Of a DNA stretch of 64,000 nt, positions 45,501 to 53,279 are shown in pieces. Numbering within the stretch: the first letter of the stretch is position 1; the number at the start of each line of letters is the position of its first letter. The stretch lies in assembly GCF_002218085.1 (NCBI RefSeq), contig NZ_BDUC01000006.1, positions 496,001 to 560,000 of the forward strand, in the 5' to 3' direction. The notes beneath the pieces are model-generated. The model saw nothing but the letters and a program-made list of their open reading frames with translations, was not told where the DNA came from and did not search any database. Made by a program: the position numbers and the translations under genes. This DNA is from Tolypothrix sp. NIES-4075. GTDB lineage: Bacteria; Cyanobacteriota; Cyanobacteriia; Cyanobacteriales; Nostocaceae.

Positions 45501-48500
45501 ATAGTCGGAAACATCGAGTCTGGCTATCAGTTTGGACAGCTTGCTTTAAGGCAGTTGTCACAACCTAATACCCATTCCTTCAGAGCCAGAACATTGGTGT
45601 TTGTAAATGTCTTCATCATCCATCGCAAAGAACATACTAGAGAAATATTGCAGCCATTATTAGCAGCCTATCAAAGTGGACTAGAAACTGGAGATTTAGA
45701 GTTTGCTGCTTATTCTGCTTACACTTATTACCTGCAATTATTCGTCCTTGGCAAGGAACTTGTGGAGGTTGAACGGGAGATGATGACATACAATGAAGCA
45801 ATCCGTCAACTCAAACAAAAAGTAGTACTCAACTGGGTTCAAATATTTCAGCAGTTGATCTTAAATTTAAGGAGAAGCTCAGTTAATCTAACCTATCTAA
45901 TTGGCGAAACTGACGATGAGGAGAATAGAGAGACACAATACAAAAAAGATGGATTTGCAATCTTTTCAGTGTATTTCAACAAACTTTTTCTCTGCTATTT
46001 ATTTTCTGAATACGATCGGGCAGTTGAAAGCTCAACTAAAGCGGAAAGTTATTTGCCCCAACCAAGAGCCACACCCTCTGTTGCTTTGTACTACTTTTAT
46101 GACTCTCTGGCAAGGCTGGCAGCATATCCTGGAAGCAGCGATCGAGCGCAGAAAGAAATCCTCAAAAAAGTTGCGTTTAACCAGGAGATAATGAAACACT
46201 GGGCAAATTATGCGCCGATGAATTATTTACATAAATATCATTTGGTGCAAGCAGAGATGACAAGAGTTTTGGATCGGTTGTTTGCAGCAGAGGAATTCTA
46301 CGAACAAGCTATCCAGGGAGCAAGAGAAAATGGATATATCCAAGAAGAAGCGTTAGCTTATGAATTGGCTGCAAAACATTATTTGACACGAGGTCGAGAA
46401 AAATTTGCCCAAACCTACATCAAAGAAGCTCATTACTGTTATGAACTTTGGGGAGCAACTGCCAAAGTCAGAGATTTAGAAACCCGATATCCGCAATTTT
46501 TTTCTCAGTCGTCAAACACGGCTTCTCAGACAATTCCCAAAGTTTCTAAAACTACTTCTAACAACTCAGACATTCCTTTTGATTTAGCGGCGGTACTCAA
46601 AGCCTTACAAGCGATTTCGAGTGAAATTGAACTGGATCGGTTGCTCAGTTCTTTAATGAAAATCTTAATTGAAAATGCTGGCGCACAAACTGGATTTCTA
46701 ATTTTGGAAAATTTAGGAGAATGGGTAATTGAGGCTGCTTGCGAACTCAATGATGGTGAAAATGTCTGTGCTACGCGAGTGCTGCAATCGATTTCAATAA
46801 AAAATCGTCTTCCCGAATCAATTATTAATTATGTACTTCGGACTCATGAATCTGTCATTTTAAATGATGCCACTCGTGAAGGTAATTTTATCAATGAGCC
46901 ATATATTCAACACAACCAAACTCAATCAATCTTCTGTTTGCCACTACTGAATCAAAGTAAGCTCGTGGGTGTATTGTATCTCGAAAATCAATTGGCAGCT
47001 GGAGCATTTACACCAGAGCGATCGCAAGTTTTGAACTTGTTATCGATACAGGCAGCGATCGCCATTGAAAATGCCAAACTCTACTCAAAACTACGGAAGA
47101 GCGAAAGTCAGATGGCTCAATTCCTGGAAGCTGTACCAGTAGGAATTGGAGTCGTAGATACACTAGGTCGCCCTTGCTACGCCAATCAACAGGCAATTCA
47201 GCTATTGGGCAAAGGGATTATTCCTGGTGCAACACCAGAGCAACTTGCAGAAATTTATCAACTTTATCTAGCCGGGACAGAGCAACCATATCCCATTGAG
47301 AAATTGCCAGTGATGCGGGCTTTGAGTGGCGATCGCACAAGAATTGACGATTTAGAAATTCGCCAAAACAATGCGATCGTTCCGGTTGAAGGTTGGGGGA
47401 CACCCATTTTTGACGAACAGGGCAAGGTGATTTATGCGATCTCAGCTTTTCAAGACATCACCGAACGCAAACAAGCAGAGCAATTGCTAGCAAATTATAA
47501 TCGTACCTTAGAACAACAGGTAGCAGAACGAACAGCAGCTTTACAGAAAAGCGAGGCAGAACTGCGCGAGCGAGAACAGGAACTAAGATTGATTACCGAC
47601 GCTCTCCCCGCTTGTATCTGTTATATAGACACAGATCGGTGCTATCGATTTGTCAACCGAACTTATGAAGTCTGGTTTAGCCGTAGTAGAGATAAAATTC
47701 TGGGTAAGCAGGTTCGTGAAGTCATGAGCGAGGCAGCTTATGAAATTATTGAACCGTACATGAATCGAGCGCTAGCAGGGGAGATTATAACCTATGAGGC
47801 AGAAGTCTCTTTCCCGTTGGGCAAAAAGTATCTTGCTGTCACCTCTATCCCCGATTTTGATCTCAATGCTCAGGTGAGAGGATATTATGGTCTGATTACA
47901 GATATTAGCGAACAGCGAAACGCTGCACTGCTTGAACGCAAACGCGCCGAAGAAGCATCAATTTTAGAAGAACGCAACCGTATGGCACGAGAAATACATG
48001 ATACACTAGCGCAAGCTTTTACTAGTATCATTGTTCACCTAGATGCCGCCTCCCAGCGCCTCAAGCTCGATCCAGATGCCGCCCAGTCACACCTGAAAAC
48101 AGGGCGCGTTTTGGCGCGTTCTGGGCTTGCCGATGCTCGTCGCTCGGTAGAAGCACTCCGTCCGCAGATATTAGAAGAAGGGGATTTGTATAGTGCCCTG
48201 CAACGATTCATGACTCAGATATTTTACCTGACATCTGTACAGGTAGTTTGTACCACGATCGGCGAACCATATCCTTTACCGAATGAAGTTGAAGTGAATC
48301 TGCTTCGCATCGGGCAAGAGGCGTTAACCAATGCTTTTAAGTATGCAAATGCGAGGGAAATCTACGTTGAGTTGCGGTATGAGCCATCACACTTCGTCTT
48401 GCAGATCGCAGACAATGGACAAGGGTTTGAAAGCAGCAGTCTGTCTATTAGTCGGGGCTTTGGGTTACTCGGAATGACCGAACGCGCTCAACGCATTGGA

Positions 48501-48569
48501 GCAGAATTGACGATTGTGAGTCACCTTGGACAAGGTACAGAAATTGTAGTGAGAGTACAAACACCATGA
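42525..48569 (+). CDS. Ser/Thr kinase-ATPase-GAF-PAS-histidine kinase giant sensor
   Basis: 2014-residue multi-domain signalling protein. Order: Ser/Thr protein kinase (about 20-290) with HKDINPGN (His140, Asp142) and DFG; AAA-type ATPase with Walker A GYAGIGKS (360-367); long helical TPR-like middle (about 750-1330); GAF (about 1352-1515); two PAS domains (about 1530 and 1685); a HisKA_3 phosphoacceptor REIHDTLAQ (His1825); and a C-terminal HATPase (about 1925-2012, NLLRIGQEALTNAFKYANA). Such hybrids are well known in filamentous cyanobacteria. An ATG at codon 11 (42555, MIALPGIAIQ) resembles the family start better than 42525. The stop overlaps the response regulator ATG by four bases, making that its cognate partner. 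Confidence 0.92.
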   Translation: MPAHTLQKSSMIALPGIAIQNKIYESSNSLVYRGIRDDGVAIVVKMLKLDYPSPQEITRYRQEYKITRSLNLERVVKAYSQQDYQRTLVILLEDFGGESLEQWMHKRPDIFCPMPLSTFLGLAIALTDILGRIHAANVIHKDINPGNIVLNLHTGVVKIIDFGIATRFNRTNPTFKSHYALEGTLPYLSPEQTGRMNRLLDYRTDFYSLGVTFYELLTGQLPFPTTDILELVHCHIAKQPPPPHELNATIPKAVSNIIMKLMAKNAEDRYQSAWGIKADLEICAEQLTKIGKIDNIQLGLQDIRDQFQIPQKLYGRDKEVAMLVATFERVAASPNHAENISEQEQNSNSTFPVEMVLVSGYAGIGKSALVQEIYKPITQKRGYFISGKFDQFQRNIPYSAIADALQKLVQQLLGESDEQVQQWRSRLLAALKNNAQIIIDVIPEVELIIGKQPPAPEVGATEAQNRFNRIFQSFVRVFCSQEHPLVIFLDDLQWIDSATLKLIELMLLDKQIQSLFLIGAYRDNEVNSTHPLALMLERLRKQGVVFQEIILTPLTLEPLSQLIAETLHQNTNTVHSLAELVLRKTEGNPFFVNEFLRMLYSENLLIFDPPQSTSPLTKRGQRGLGGWQWNIARIQAQNITDNVVELMLVKLNKLPESTQKILRLAACIGAEFKLDVLSIVCDQSPELVFLDLLAAIQNGLIQPLSELDENLLIKEHKFLHDRVQQAAYALIDDAHKQVVHLQIGRNLLEKTLPEQLSERIFEIVDHLNHGIELVNEQSERNQIARLNLIAGQKAKAAIAYNVAKKYLATGRAWLAATSWQTNYDLILELYIETTEVAYLCGDFEQVEYWVAIVLQEAKTVLDTVKVYEVKIQTYIAQHQSLKAIDTALQILPQLGIDFPEQPSKSDIQLELDTITSLLGNKSIENLSHLPAMTQPDKLAAMRILSSISIATYIAAPDLMPLLASKQVKLSIEYGNAFTSPFAYALCGLILCGIVGNIESGYQFGQLALRQLSQPNTHSFRARTLVFVNVFIIHRKEHTREILQPLLAAYQSGLETGDLEFAAYSAYTYYLQLFVLGKELVEVEREMMTYNEAIRQLKQKVVLNWVQIFQQLILNLRRSSVNLTYLIGETDDEENRETQYKKDGFAIFSVYFNKLFLCYLFSEYDRAVESSTKAESYLPQPRATPSVALYYFYDSLARLAAYPGSSDRAQKEILKKVAFNQEIMKHWANYAPMNYLHKYHLVQAEMTRVLDRLFAAEEFYEQAIQGARENGYIQEEALAYELAAKHYLTRGREKFAQTYIKEAHYCYELWGATAKVRDLETRYPQFFSQSSNTASQTIPKVSKTTSNNSDIPFDLAAVLKALQAISSEIELDRLLSSLMKILIENAGAQTGFLILENLGEWVIEAACELNDGENVCATRVLQSISIKNRLPESIINYVLRTHESVILNDATREGNFINEPYIQHNQTQSIFCLPLLNQSKLVGVLYLENQLAAGAFTPERSQVLNLLSIQAAIAIENAKLYSKLRKSESQMAQFLEAVPVGIGVVDTLGRPCYANQQAIQLLGKGIIPGATPEQLAEIYQLYLAGTEQPYPIEKLPVMRALSGDRTRIDDLEIRQNNAIVPVEGWGTPIFDEQGKVIYAISAFQDITERKQAEQLLANYNRTLEQQVAERTAALQKSEAELREREQELRLITDALPACICYIDTDRCYRFVNRTYEVWFSRSRDKILGKQVREVMSEAAYEIIEPYMNRALAGEIITYEAEVSFPLGKKYLAVTSIPDFDLNAQVRGYYGLITDISEQRNAALLERKRAEEASILEERNRMAREIHDTLAQAFTSIIVHLDAASQRLKLDPDAAQSHLKTGRVLARSGLADARRSVEALRPQILEEGDLYSALQRFMTQIFYLTSVQVVCTTIGEPYPLPNEVEVNLLRIGQEALTNAFKYANAREIYVELRYEPSHFVLQIADNGQGFESSSLSISRGFGLLGMTERAQRIGAELTIVSHLGQGTEIVVRVQTP

Positions 48570-49216
48570 CGCACCGCTTAACCGCGACACCTGACTCCTC
48601 TGCAATCCGCATCTTGATTGGCGACGATCATCCATTTATGCGAGAGGGTCTAACAGCCGTACTCGATTATAAACCGGATATGACCGTAGTTGGGCAAGCC
48701 TGCAACGGTTACGAAGCAGTAGAATTGTTCCGCCAACATCAACCCGATGTTACATTGATGGATTTGCGGATGCCTGAATTGAGTGGCGTTGACGCGATCG
48801 CTACCATCTGTGCTGAGTTTGCCCACGCTCGGATTATTGTCTTAACAACCTACGACGGTGACGAAGACATCTATCGGGGACTGCGAGCCGGCGCAAAAGG
48901 CTATGTCTTAAAAGATGCAGAACCAGAGGAACTACTGACAGCAATTCGGGCAGTTCATAACGGTCAGCAGTACATCCCCCCTGCCGTGGGAGCAAAACTG
49001 GTAGAGCGGATGCGGAGTCCAGAACTAAGCGATCGCGAGTTGGAAGTGCTGCGCTTGATGGCAACGGGTAAGAGTAATTTAGAGATTAGCATTGCCTTGG
49101 CGATCGCTGAGGGAACGGTTAAATTTCATGTGAAAAATATTTTGAGTAAATTGGCAGTGAGCGATCGGACTCAAGCGATGATTGTTGCACTCAAGCGCGG
49201 TATTATTACACTTTAA
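48566..49216 (+). CDS. NarL/LuxR-family response regulator
   Basis: Receiver plus DNA-binding regulator, phosphorylated most likely by the HisKA_3 domain of the preceding protein. Seen: the acidic pair in GDDHPF, phospho-acceptor Asp66 in LMDLRMPE, Thr and Lys of LTTYDGDED and KGYVLKDA, then a LuxR HTH (about 153-212: SDRELEVLRLMATGKSN and GTVKFHVKNIL). 216 aa is standard. Four-base overlap with the sensor gene. Target genes are unknown; the restriction-modification pair begins 14 bases downstream but is compositionally different and need not be regulated by it. Confidence 0.95.
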   Translation: MTHRLTATPDSSAIRILIGDDHPFMREGLTAVLDYKPDMTVVGQACNGYEAVELFRQHQPDVTLMDLRMPELSGVDAIATICAEFAHARIIVLTTYDGDEDIYRGLRAGAKGYVLKDAEPEELLTAIRAVHNGQQYIPPAVGAKLVERMRSPELSDRELEVLRLMATGKSNLEISIALAIAEGTVKFHVKNILSKLAVSDRTQAMIVALKRGIITL

Positions 49217-49230
49217 GAATTGAACTGCCC

Positions 49231-49893
49231 ATGCCAATCTTGACGGTAGAAACCCTATGCTCTGAAGCTGCAATCTTTTCGGCAGCCGAGTCCCAGCATC
49301 CAGAACCCATTCTTTACGGTGTCACAGACGGTAAAGCTGTTGGAACGTATTTAGAGCAGAAGTTTAGACTTTATCTAAAAGGAAAATATGAGTTTTTGGA
49401 AGGTAATTCAGCAAGTGGAATCGACTTTCCTGGTTTGCTTGTTGACGTAAAAGTAACCAGCATTAGACAACCTCAGTCGTCATGTCCCTTTAAATCTGCA
49501 CGACAAAAGATTTTTGGTCTTGGATATTCGCTGATTATTTTTGTTTACGACAAGGCAGACAACAGTACAAGCCGAACAGCAACTTTAAGTATTCTACACA
49601 CGATTTATGTAGCTGCTGAAAGAACAGCAGATTTCCAGATGACTCGCGGAGTTCGTAATATTTTGGATAATGAAGGCAATAAAGATGATTTGATTGCATT
49701 TATGCTGGATCGAAACCTGCCTGTTGATGAGATTGAAGCAGCAAACATTGCGGATGAAATATTTGCGAATCCTCCAATCCAAGGATTTTTAACAATTTCC
49801 AATGCTTTGCAATGGCGGCTTCAATATGGAAGAGTCATTGAGCGTGCTGGGCAAGAAGCCGGTGTAGTTGCTGTTTATAGGGCAATCTTATGA
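49231..49893 (+). CDS. Probable type II restriction endonuclease
   Basis: 220-residue protein whose best clue is a PD-(D/E)xK nuclease pattern: an upstream acidic residue (Glu54/57), then GIDFPGLLVDVKV with Asp65 and the Asp72-x-Lys74 pair. It overlaps by four bases the gene for an adenine-type DNA methyltransferase, the classical arrangement of a restriction-modification unit. No GCGATCGC was seen in either gene, suggesting recent arrival. The recognition sequence cannot be inferred. Calling it a restriction enzyme relies on this motif and its neighbour. Confidence 0.7.
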   Translation: MPILTVETLCSEAAIFSAAESQHPEPILYGVTDGKAVGTYLEQKFRLYLKGKYEFLEGNSASGIDFPGLLVDVKVTSIRQPQSSCPFKSARQKIFGLGYSLIIFVYDKADNSTSRTATLSILHTIYVAAERTADFQMTRGVRNILDNEGNKDDLIAFMLDRNLPVDEIEAANIADEIFANPPIQGFLTISNALQWRLQYGRVIERAGQEAGVVAVYRAIL

Positions 49894-51341
49894 TTCAGAT
49901 TCCTGCAAAGCTGAAAGCGGAGTATGGAGACTTTCAAACTCCATCAGAGTTAGCTGAAAAAATTTGCCATAAACTACTAGAGCTTGATGTAATTCCTGAT
50001 GTGATTGTTGAGCCAACCTGTGGTATTGGCAACTTTATTCAAGCTGCCGCAAATTCGTTTCCATCGGCAAGTAAAATCATTGGATTGGAAATAAATCAAG
50101 ACTATATACAAGAGATTAGCAAAAACAATCAGCTTTTAAACGATCAAAGAATCCAAGTTAAGCAAGGAAATTTTTTTGAGTTTGATTGGTCATCATTAAG
50201 TGATGAGTTTAATGGAAAAATCTTGATACTAGGAAACTTCCCTTGGGTTACTAACTCTCAACAAGGTTTAATAGGTGGCGAAAATTTACCCAAAAAAAAC
50301 AATTTTCAGAATCATAAAGGTTTAGAGGCAATCACAGGCAAGAGCAATTTTGATATTTCTGAGTGGATGTTAATTCATTCAATTCAGTGGTTGCAAAAGC
50401 ATGAAGCTTATCTGGCAATGTTATGCAAAACTTCTGTTTCAAGAAAATTATTGAATTACATTTATTCCCAAAGTTTAAATCTTGCTTATTGTGCAACTTA
50501 CAAAATAGATGCAAAAAAATATTTTAATGCAACTGTTGATGCTTGTCTTCTATTTTGCCAATTTGACTTAAATTCGCAAAACTATTTTTGTGATGTGTTT
50601 AATAATCTTAACTCCAATAATTATTACCGAATAGGTTATCGTAACAACACTCAAATTAGAGATGTAATATCTTTCGATAAGCTACAAGATTTACATAATC
50701 CGAAGATAAGCTTAAAATGGCGATCTGGCATTAAGCATGATTCTTCTGTTGTCATGGAACTTTCTAAAGTTAATGATATTTTTACCAATGGACTAGGAGA
50801 AGTTGTCGATATTGAGGAGACTTATCTGTTTCCTTTGGCTAAGGGTTCTGATGTCGCTCAGAATCGGACAAAAAGGCTTAATCGATATGTTTTAGTTACT
50901 CAAACATATATTGGTGAAACAACAGAGTATATCAGAGACTTAGCTCCTAAAACTTGGGAGTATTTAGAGAATCATTCAGAATATTTAGATAATAGAAAAA
51001 GCAAAATTTATAAAAACAGTTTCCGTTTTTCTATATTTGGAGTTGGCTCATACACATTCGCTCCCTGGAAAATTGCAATTTCTGGACTTTATAAAAAACT
51101 AGATTTTAGGCTGGTTGGAAAAATGGATGGTAAAGCTATTGTCTTTGATGATACTGTCTATTTCCTAAGTTTTGATGACGAACAAGTTGCTAGCCAAATA
51201 TTTGCACTTTTGACTTCTACACCAGCAATAGAGTTCTACTCTTCTCTAATTTTTTGGGATGAAAAGCGTCCAATTAAGTCTAGTATCTTGAACACCTTAA
51301 ATTTATCTGCTTTAGCAAAAAGACTATCGATAGATTTGTAA
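49890..51341 (+). CDS. Adenine-specific DNA methyltransferase of a type II R-M system
   Basis: SAM-dependent N6-adenine methyltransferase (gamma-like order). Seen: DFQTPSELA (residues 9-17, motif X-like), SAM-binding VEPTCGIGNFIQAA (about 40-53), acidic LEIN (motif II) and catalytic NFPW at 116-119, a variant of the usual NPPY/NPPW with Phe in second place. The C-terminal half (about 290-480) would be target recognition. Length 483 aa. It is A+T rich compared with neighbours. A perfect inverted repeat begins at its stop codon. Confidence 0.82.
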   Translation: MIQIPAKLKAEYGDFQTPSELAEKICHKLLELDVIPDVIVEPTCGIGNFIQAAANSFPSASKIIGLEINQDYIQEISKNNQLLNDQRIQVKQGNFFEFDWSSLSDEFNGKILILGNFPWVTNSQQGLIGGENLPKKNNFQNHKGLEAITGKSNFDISEWMLIHSIQWLQKHEAYLAMLCKTSVSRKLLNYIYSQSLNLAYCATYKIDAKKYFNATVDACLLFCQFDLNSQNYFCDVFNNLNSNNYYRIGYRNNTQIRDVISFDKLQDLHNPKISLKWRSGIKHDSSVVMELSKVNDIFTNGLGEVVDIEETYLFPLAKGSDVAQNRTKRLNRYVLVTQTYIGETTEYIRDLAPKTWEYLENHSEYLDNRKSKIYKNSFRFSIFGVGSYTFAPWKIAISGLYKKLDFRLVGKMDGKAIVFDDTVYFLSFDDEQVASQIFALLTSTPAIEFYSSLIFWDEKRPIKSSILNTLNLSALAKRLSIDL

Positions 51342-51375
51342 TGATTTGTAATAATAAAAATTATTACAAATCATT
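51340..51375. terminator. 16-base perfect inverted repeat after the methyltransferase gene
   Basis: AATGATTTGTAATAAT (51340-51355), loop AAAA, then its exact complement (51360-51375), starting within the TAA stop. The stem is almost pure A/T and lacks a T-run after it, so it may be a weak terminator, an mRNA-stabilising hairpin or a protein-binding palindrome. Confidence 0.6.
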
Positions 51376-51590
51376 GACCGCACTTTCCTGCAATTTTCTC
51401 AGATACCTGCTCTTGAGGATAGGTTATTTCTAGCCTTAAGAGTAAGTTATTTGCTATCCCTATTGCTAGTGTAAAAACTTCTCGCAGGGGATGTGACAAA
51501 GTAGGAGCAATTTACATATTCTCAGAATCAATAAACGATATTCAACTTCTTACTGTTCTTTCCAGCATTTTCATCACCAAGATGCTAACG

Positions 51591-52115
51591 ATGAGTCAGA
51601 CAAGTGATGGTGACAGGCTGCTCATGCCTATTTCAGAACACGATCATACCCAAGGAGGAATGGATGCGTCAGTAATTTTAGTGGAATACGGTGATTATCA
51701 ATGTCTTTCCTGTGGTGAGGTTAACAGGATGATTCAAGAGATTCAGCAACAGAGCCAATTTTGCTTTGTATTCCGCCATTTCCCCCGTACACACCTTCAT
51801 CCCCAAGCACAAAAGGCAGCAGAAGCAGCAGAAGCAGCCGCCGCGCAAAATAAGTTTTGGCAAATGCACAATCTCTTATTTGCGAATCAATCCGCACTTA
51901 ACAATGGCTATCTTCTAGAATATGCCAATCAGATACAGCTTGACATTGCTCGATTCCTTCGGGATATGACAGACCATGTTCATACTGAACGGGTCATTCA
52001 AAACATTCAAGGTGGCATACAAAGCGGTGTCATTAGTACACCAGCTTTATTTGTCAACGGAGTTCGCTATAGGGATGCATGGGATACACAGAGACTACTC
52101 GCAGCGATTCTCTAG
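51591..52115 (+). CDS. DsbA-family thiol-disulfide oxidoreductase
   Basis: Thioredoxin-fold protein without a signal peptide. Seen: VEYGDYQCLSCGEV with the CLSC active site (Cys41 and Cys44 counting from the upstream ATG at 51582), and GVISTPALFVNGV containing the cis-Pro. The short insert of about 90 residues between them is the DsbA helical domain. At 175 aa it matches the cytoplasmic or periplasm-facing DsbA/FrnE-like proteins. Start at 51591 (MSQTSDGD) or 51582 cannot be separated. It opens the redox gene patch and is probably not an operon partner of the R-M genes. Confidence 0.85.
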   Translation: MSQTSDGDRLLMPISEHDHTQGGMDASVILVEYGDYQCLSCGEVNRMIQEIQQQSQFCFVFRHFPRTHLHPQAQKAAEAAEAAAAQNKFWQMHNLLFANQSALNNGYLLEYANQIQLDIARFLRDMTDHVHTERVIQNIQGGIQSGVISTPALFVNGVRYRDAWDTQRLLAAIL

Positions 52116-52119
52116 GAAA

Positions 52120-52233
52120 ATGGCTACGCCAACCCCTACGTTCCATTCAAAAATGGTCAAGGAAGAAAAAATTGTTCGATTAGAAGTTTACATCGACACT
52201 GATGCAATGAAAACCGCGCTGACATCAGCCTAA
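52120..52233 (+). pseudogene. C-terminal remnant of a SnoaL/NTF2-like protein
   Basis: 37 codons ending KMVKEEKIVRLEVYIDTDAM then KTALTSA, the characteristic last strand and helix of SnoaL-like (NTF2-fold) proteins (usual pattern: (V/K)DGKIVR...YxDTAxM). The first two thirds of the domain are missing, and the fragment begins five bases after the DsbA-like stop. Too short to fold alone. Confidence 0.6.
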
Positions 52234-52295
52234 CAAGTTGGTTTAATTCGTCTTATTTATAAAATATTTCACAGGTTTTAACAGGAGGTTCACAG

Positions 52296-53234
52296 ATGAA
52301 GATTTTTGTCGCAGGGGCAACGGGAGTGATTGGTCGTCCGCTAATCGCCCAATTGCTGGCTAAAGGTCACGATGTAGTTGCCTTGACCCGTTCTCCAGAA
52401 AACGCGCAAACTTTAGCTGAACAAGGTGTAGAACCAGCGATCGCAGATGTATTTGATGCTGATGCTGTCAAAGCGGCTCTTGTTCGCGCTCAACCGGAAG
52501 TGGTGATTGAACAACTCACCGCTCTACCCAAAACCTACACTGGCGAATCGATGAGTGCTGCTGCACCACTCAACCATCGTATTCGTGTAGAAGGGGGTGC
52601 TAATGTGCTAGCAGCAGCACAAGCGGCAGGCGTGCGGCGATATCTGAGGCAGTCGATCGCATTCTGGGGGGTTCCTGGTACGGGATTGGCAGATGAAGAA
52701 ACACCGCTATCCTTGGATGCTTCCCCCGCAGTTGCGGCAGATGCACATACAGTGACCGAAATTGAGCATCGCCTCCTGGAAGCGTCAAACCTAGAAGGGA
52801 TTGTCCTGCGCTATGGCTTCTTCTACGGGACTGGCACTTGGTTTAATAATGATGGCGACGTTGCAAACCAAGTACGACAGCAACAATTCCCAATTGTGGG
52901 GAATGGGGAAGGCGTATGGTCATGGTTACACGTTGAGGATGCAGCGATCGCTACAGTTGCAGCAGCAGAGCGAGGTAATCCCGGCATTTACCTAATTACG
53001 GACGATCGCCCCTTACAAGTGCGCGAGTGGCTCCCGGCTTTTGCTCGTTGGTTGAATGCGCCACCACCTCCCCAGATATCAGTTGAAGAGGCTCTAGAAA
53101 TCGGTGGTGCAGATGCTGTTTACTACGGTACTCAAATGCGCGGCGCATCAAACGCCAAGGCAAAACGCGAACTGAATTTTCAGCCGCGACCTTTGGAATG
53201 GCTGGTGGGAAATGCTGTAGCTCATGCCAGTTAG
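52296..53234 (+). CDS. NAD-dependent epimerase/dehydratase family protein
   Basis: Atypical/extended short-chain dehydrogenase. Seen: GATGVIGRPL (residues 7-16) at the N-terminus, then a central region RYLRQSIAFWG in which the usual Tyr of YxxxK is not evident, so it may act as an NmrA-like sensor or a non-canonical reductase. GGAGG precedes the ATG. 312 aa. It leads a run of oxidoreductases in the same direction (GMC enzyme 45 bases on), suggesting an operon for detoxifying or modifying small molecules; the substrate is unknown. Confidence 0.8.
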   Translation: MKIFVAGATGVIGRPLIAQLLAKGHDVVALTRSPENAQTLAEQGVEPAIADVFDADAVKAALVRAQPEVVIEQLTALPKTYTGESMSAAAPLNHRIRVEGGANVLAAAQAAGVRRYLRQSIAFWGVPGTGLADEETPLSLDASPAVAADAHTVTEIEHRLLEASNLEGIVLRYGFFYGTGTWFNNDGDVANQVRQQQFPIVGNGEGVWSWLHVEDAAIATVAAAERGNPGIYLITDDRPLQVREWLPAFARWLNAPPPPQISVEEALEIGGADAVYYGTQMRGASNAKAKRELNFQPRPLEWLVGNAVAHAS

Positions 53235-53279
53235 CAATTTTGGCAATCAGCGACAGACAATCAACAACGAGAAATCATC

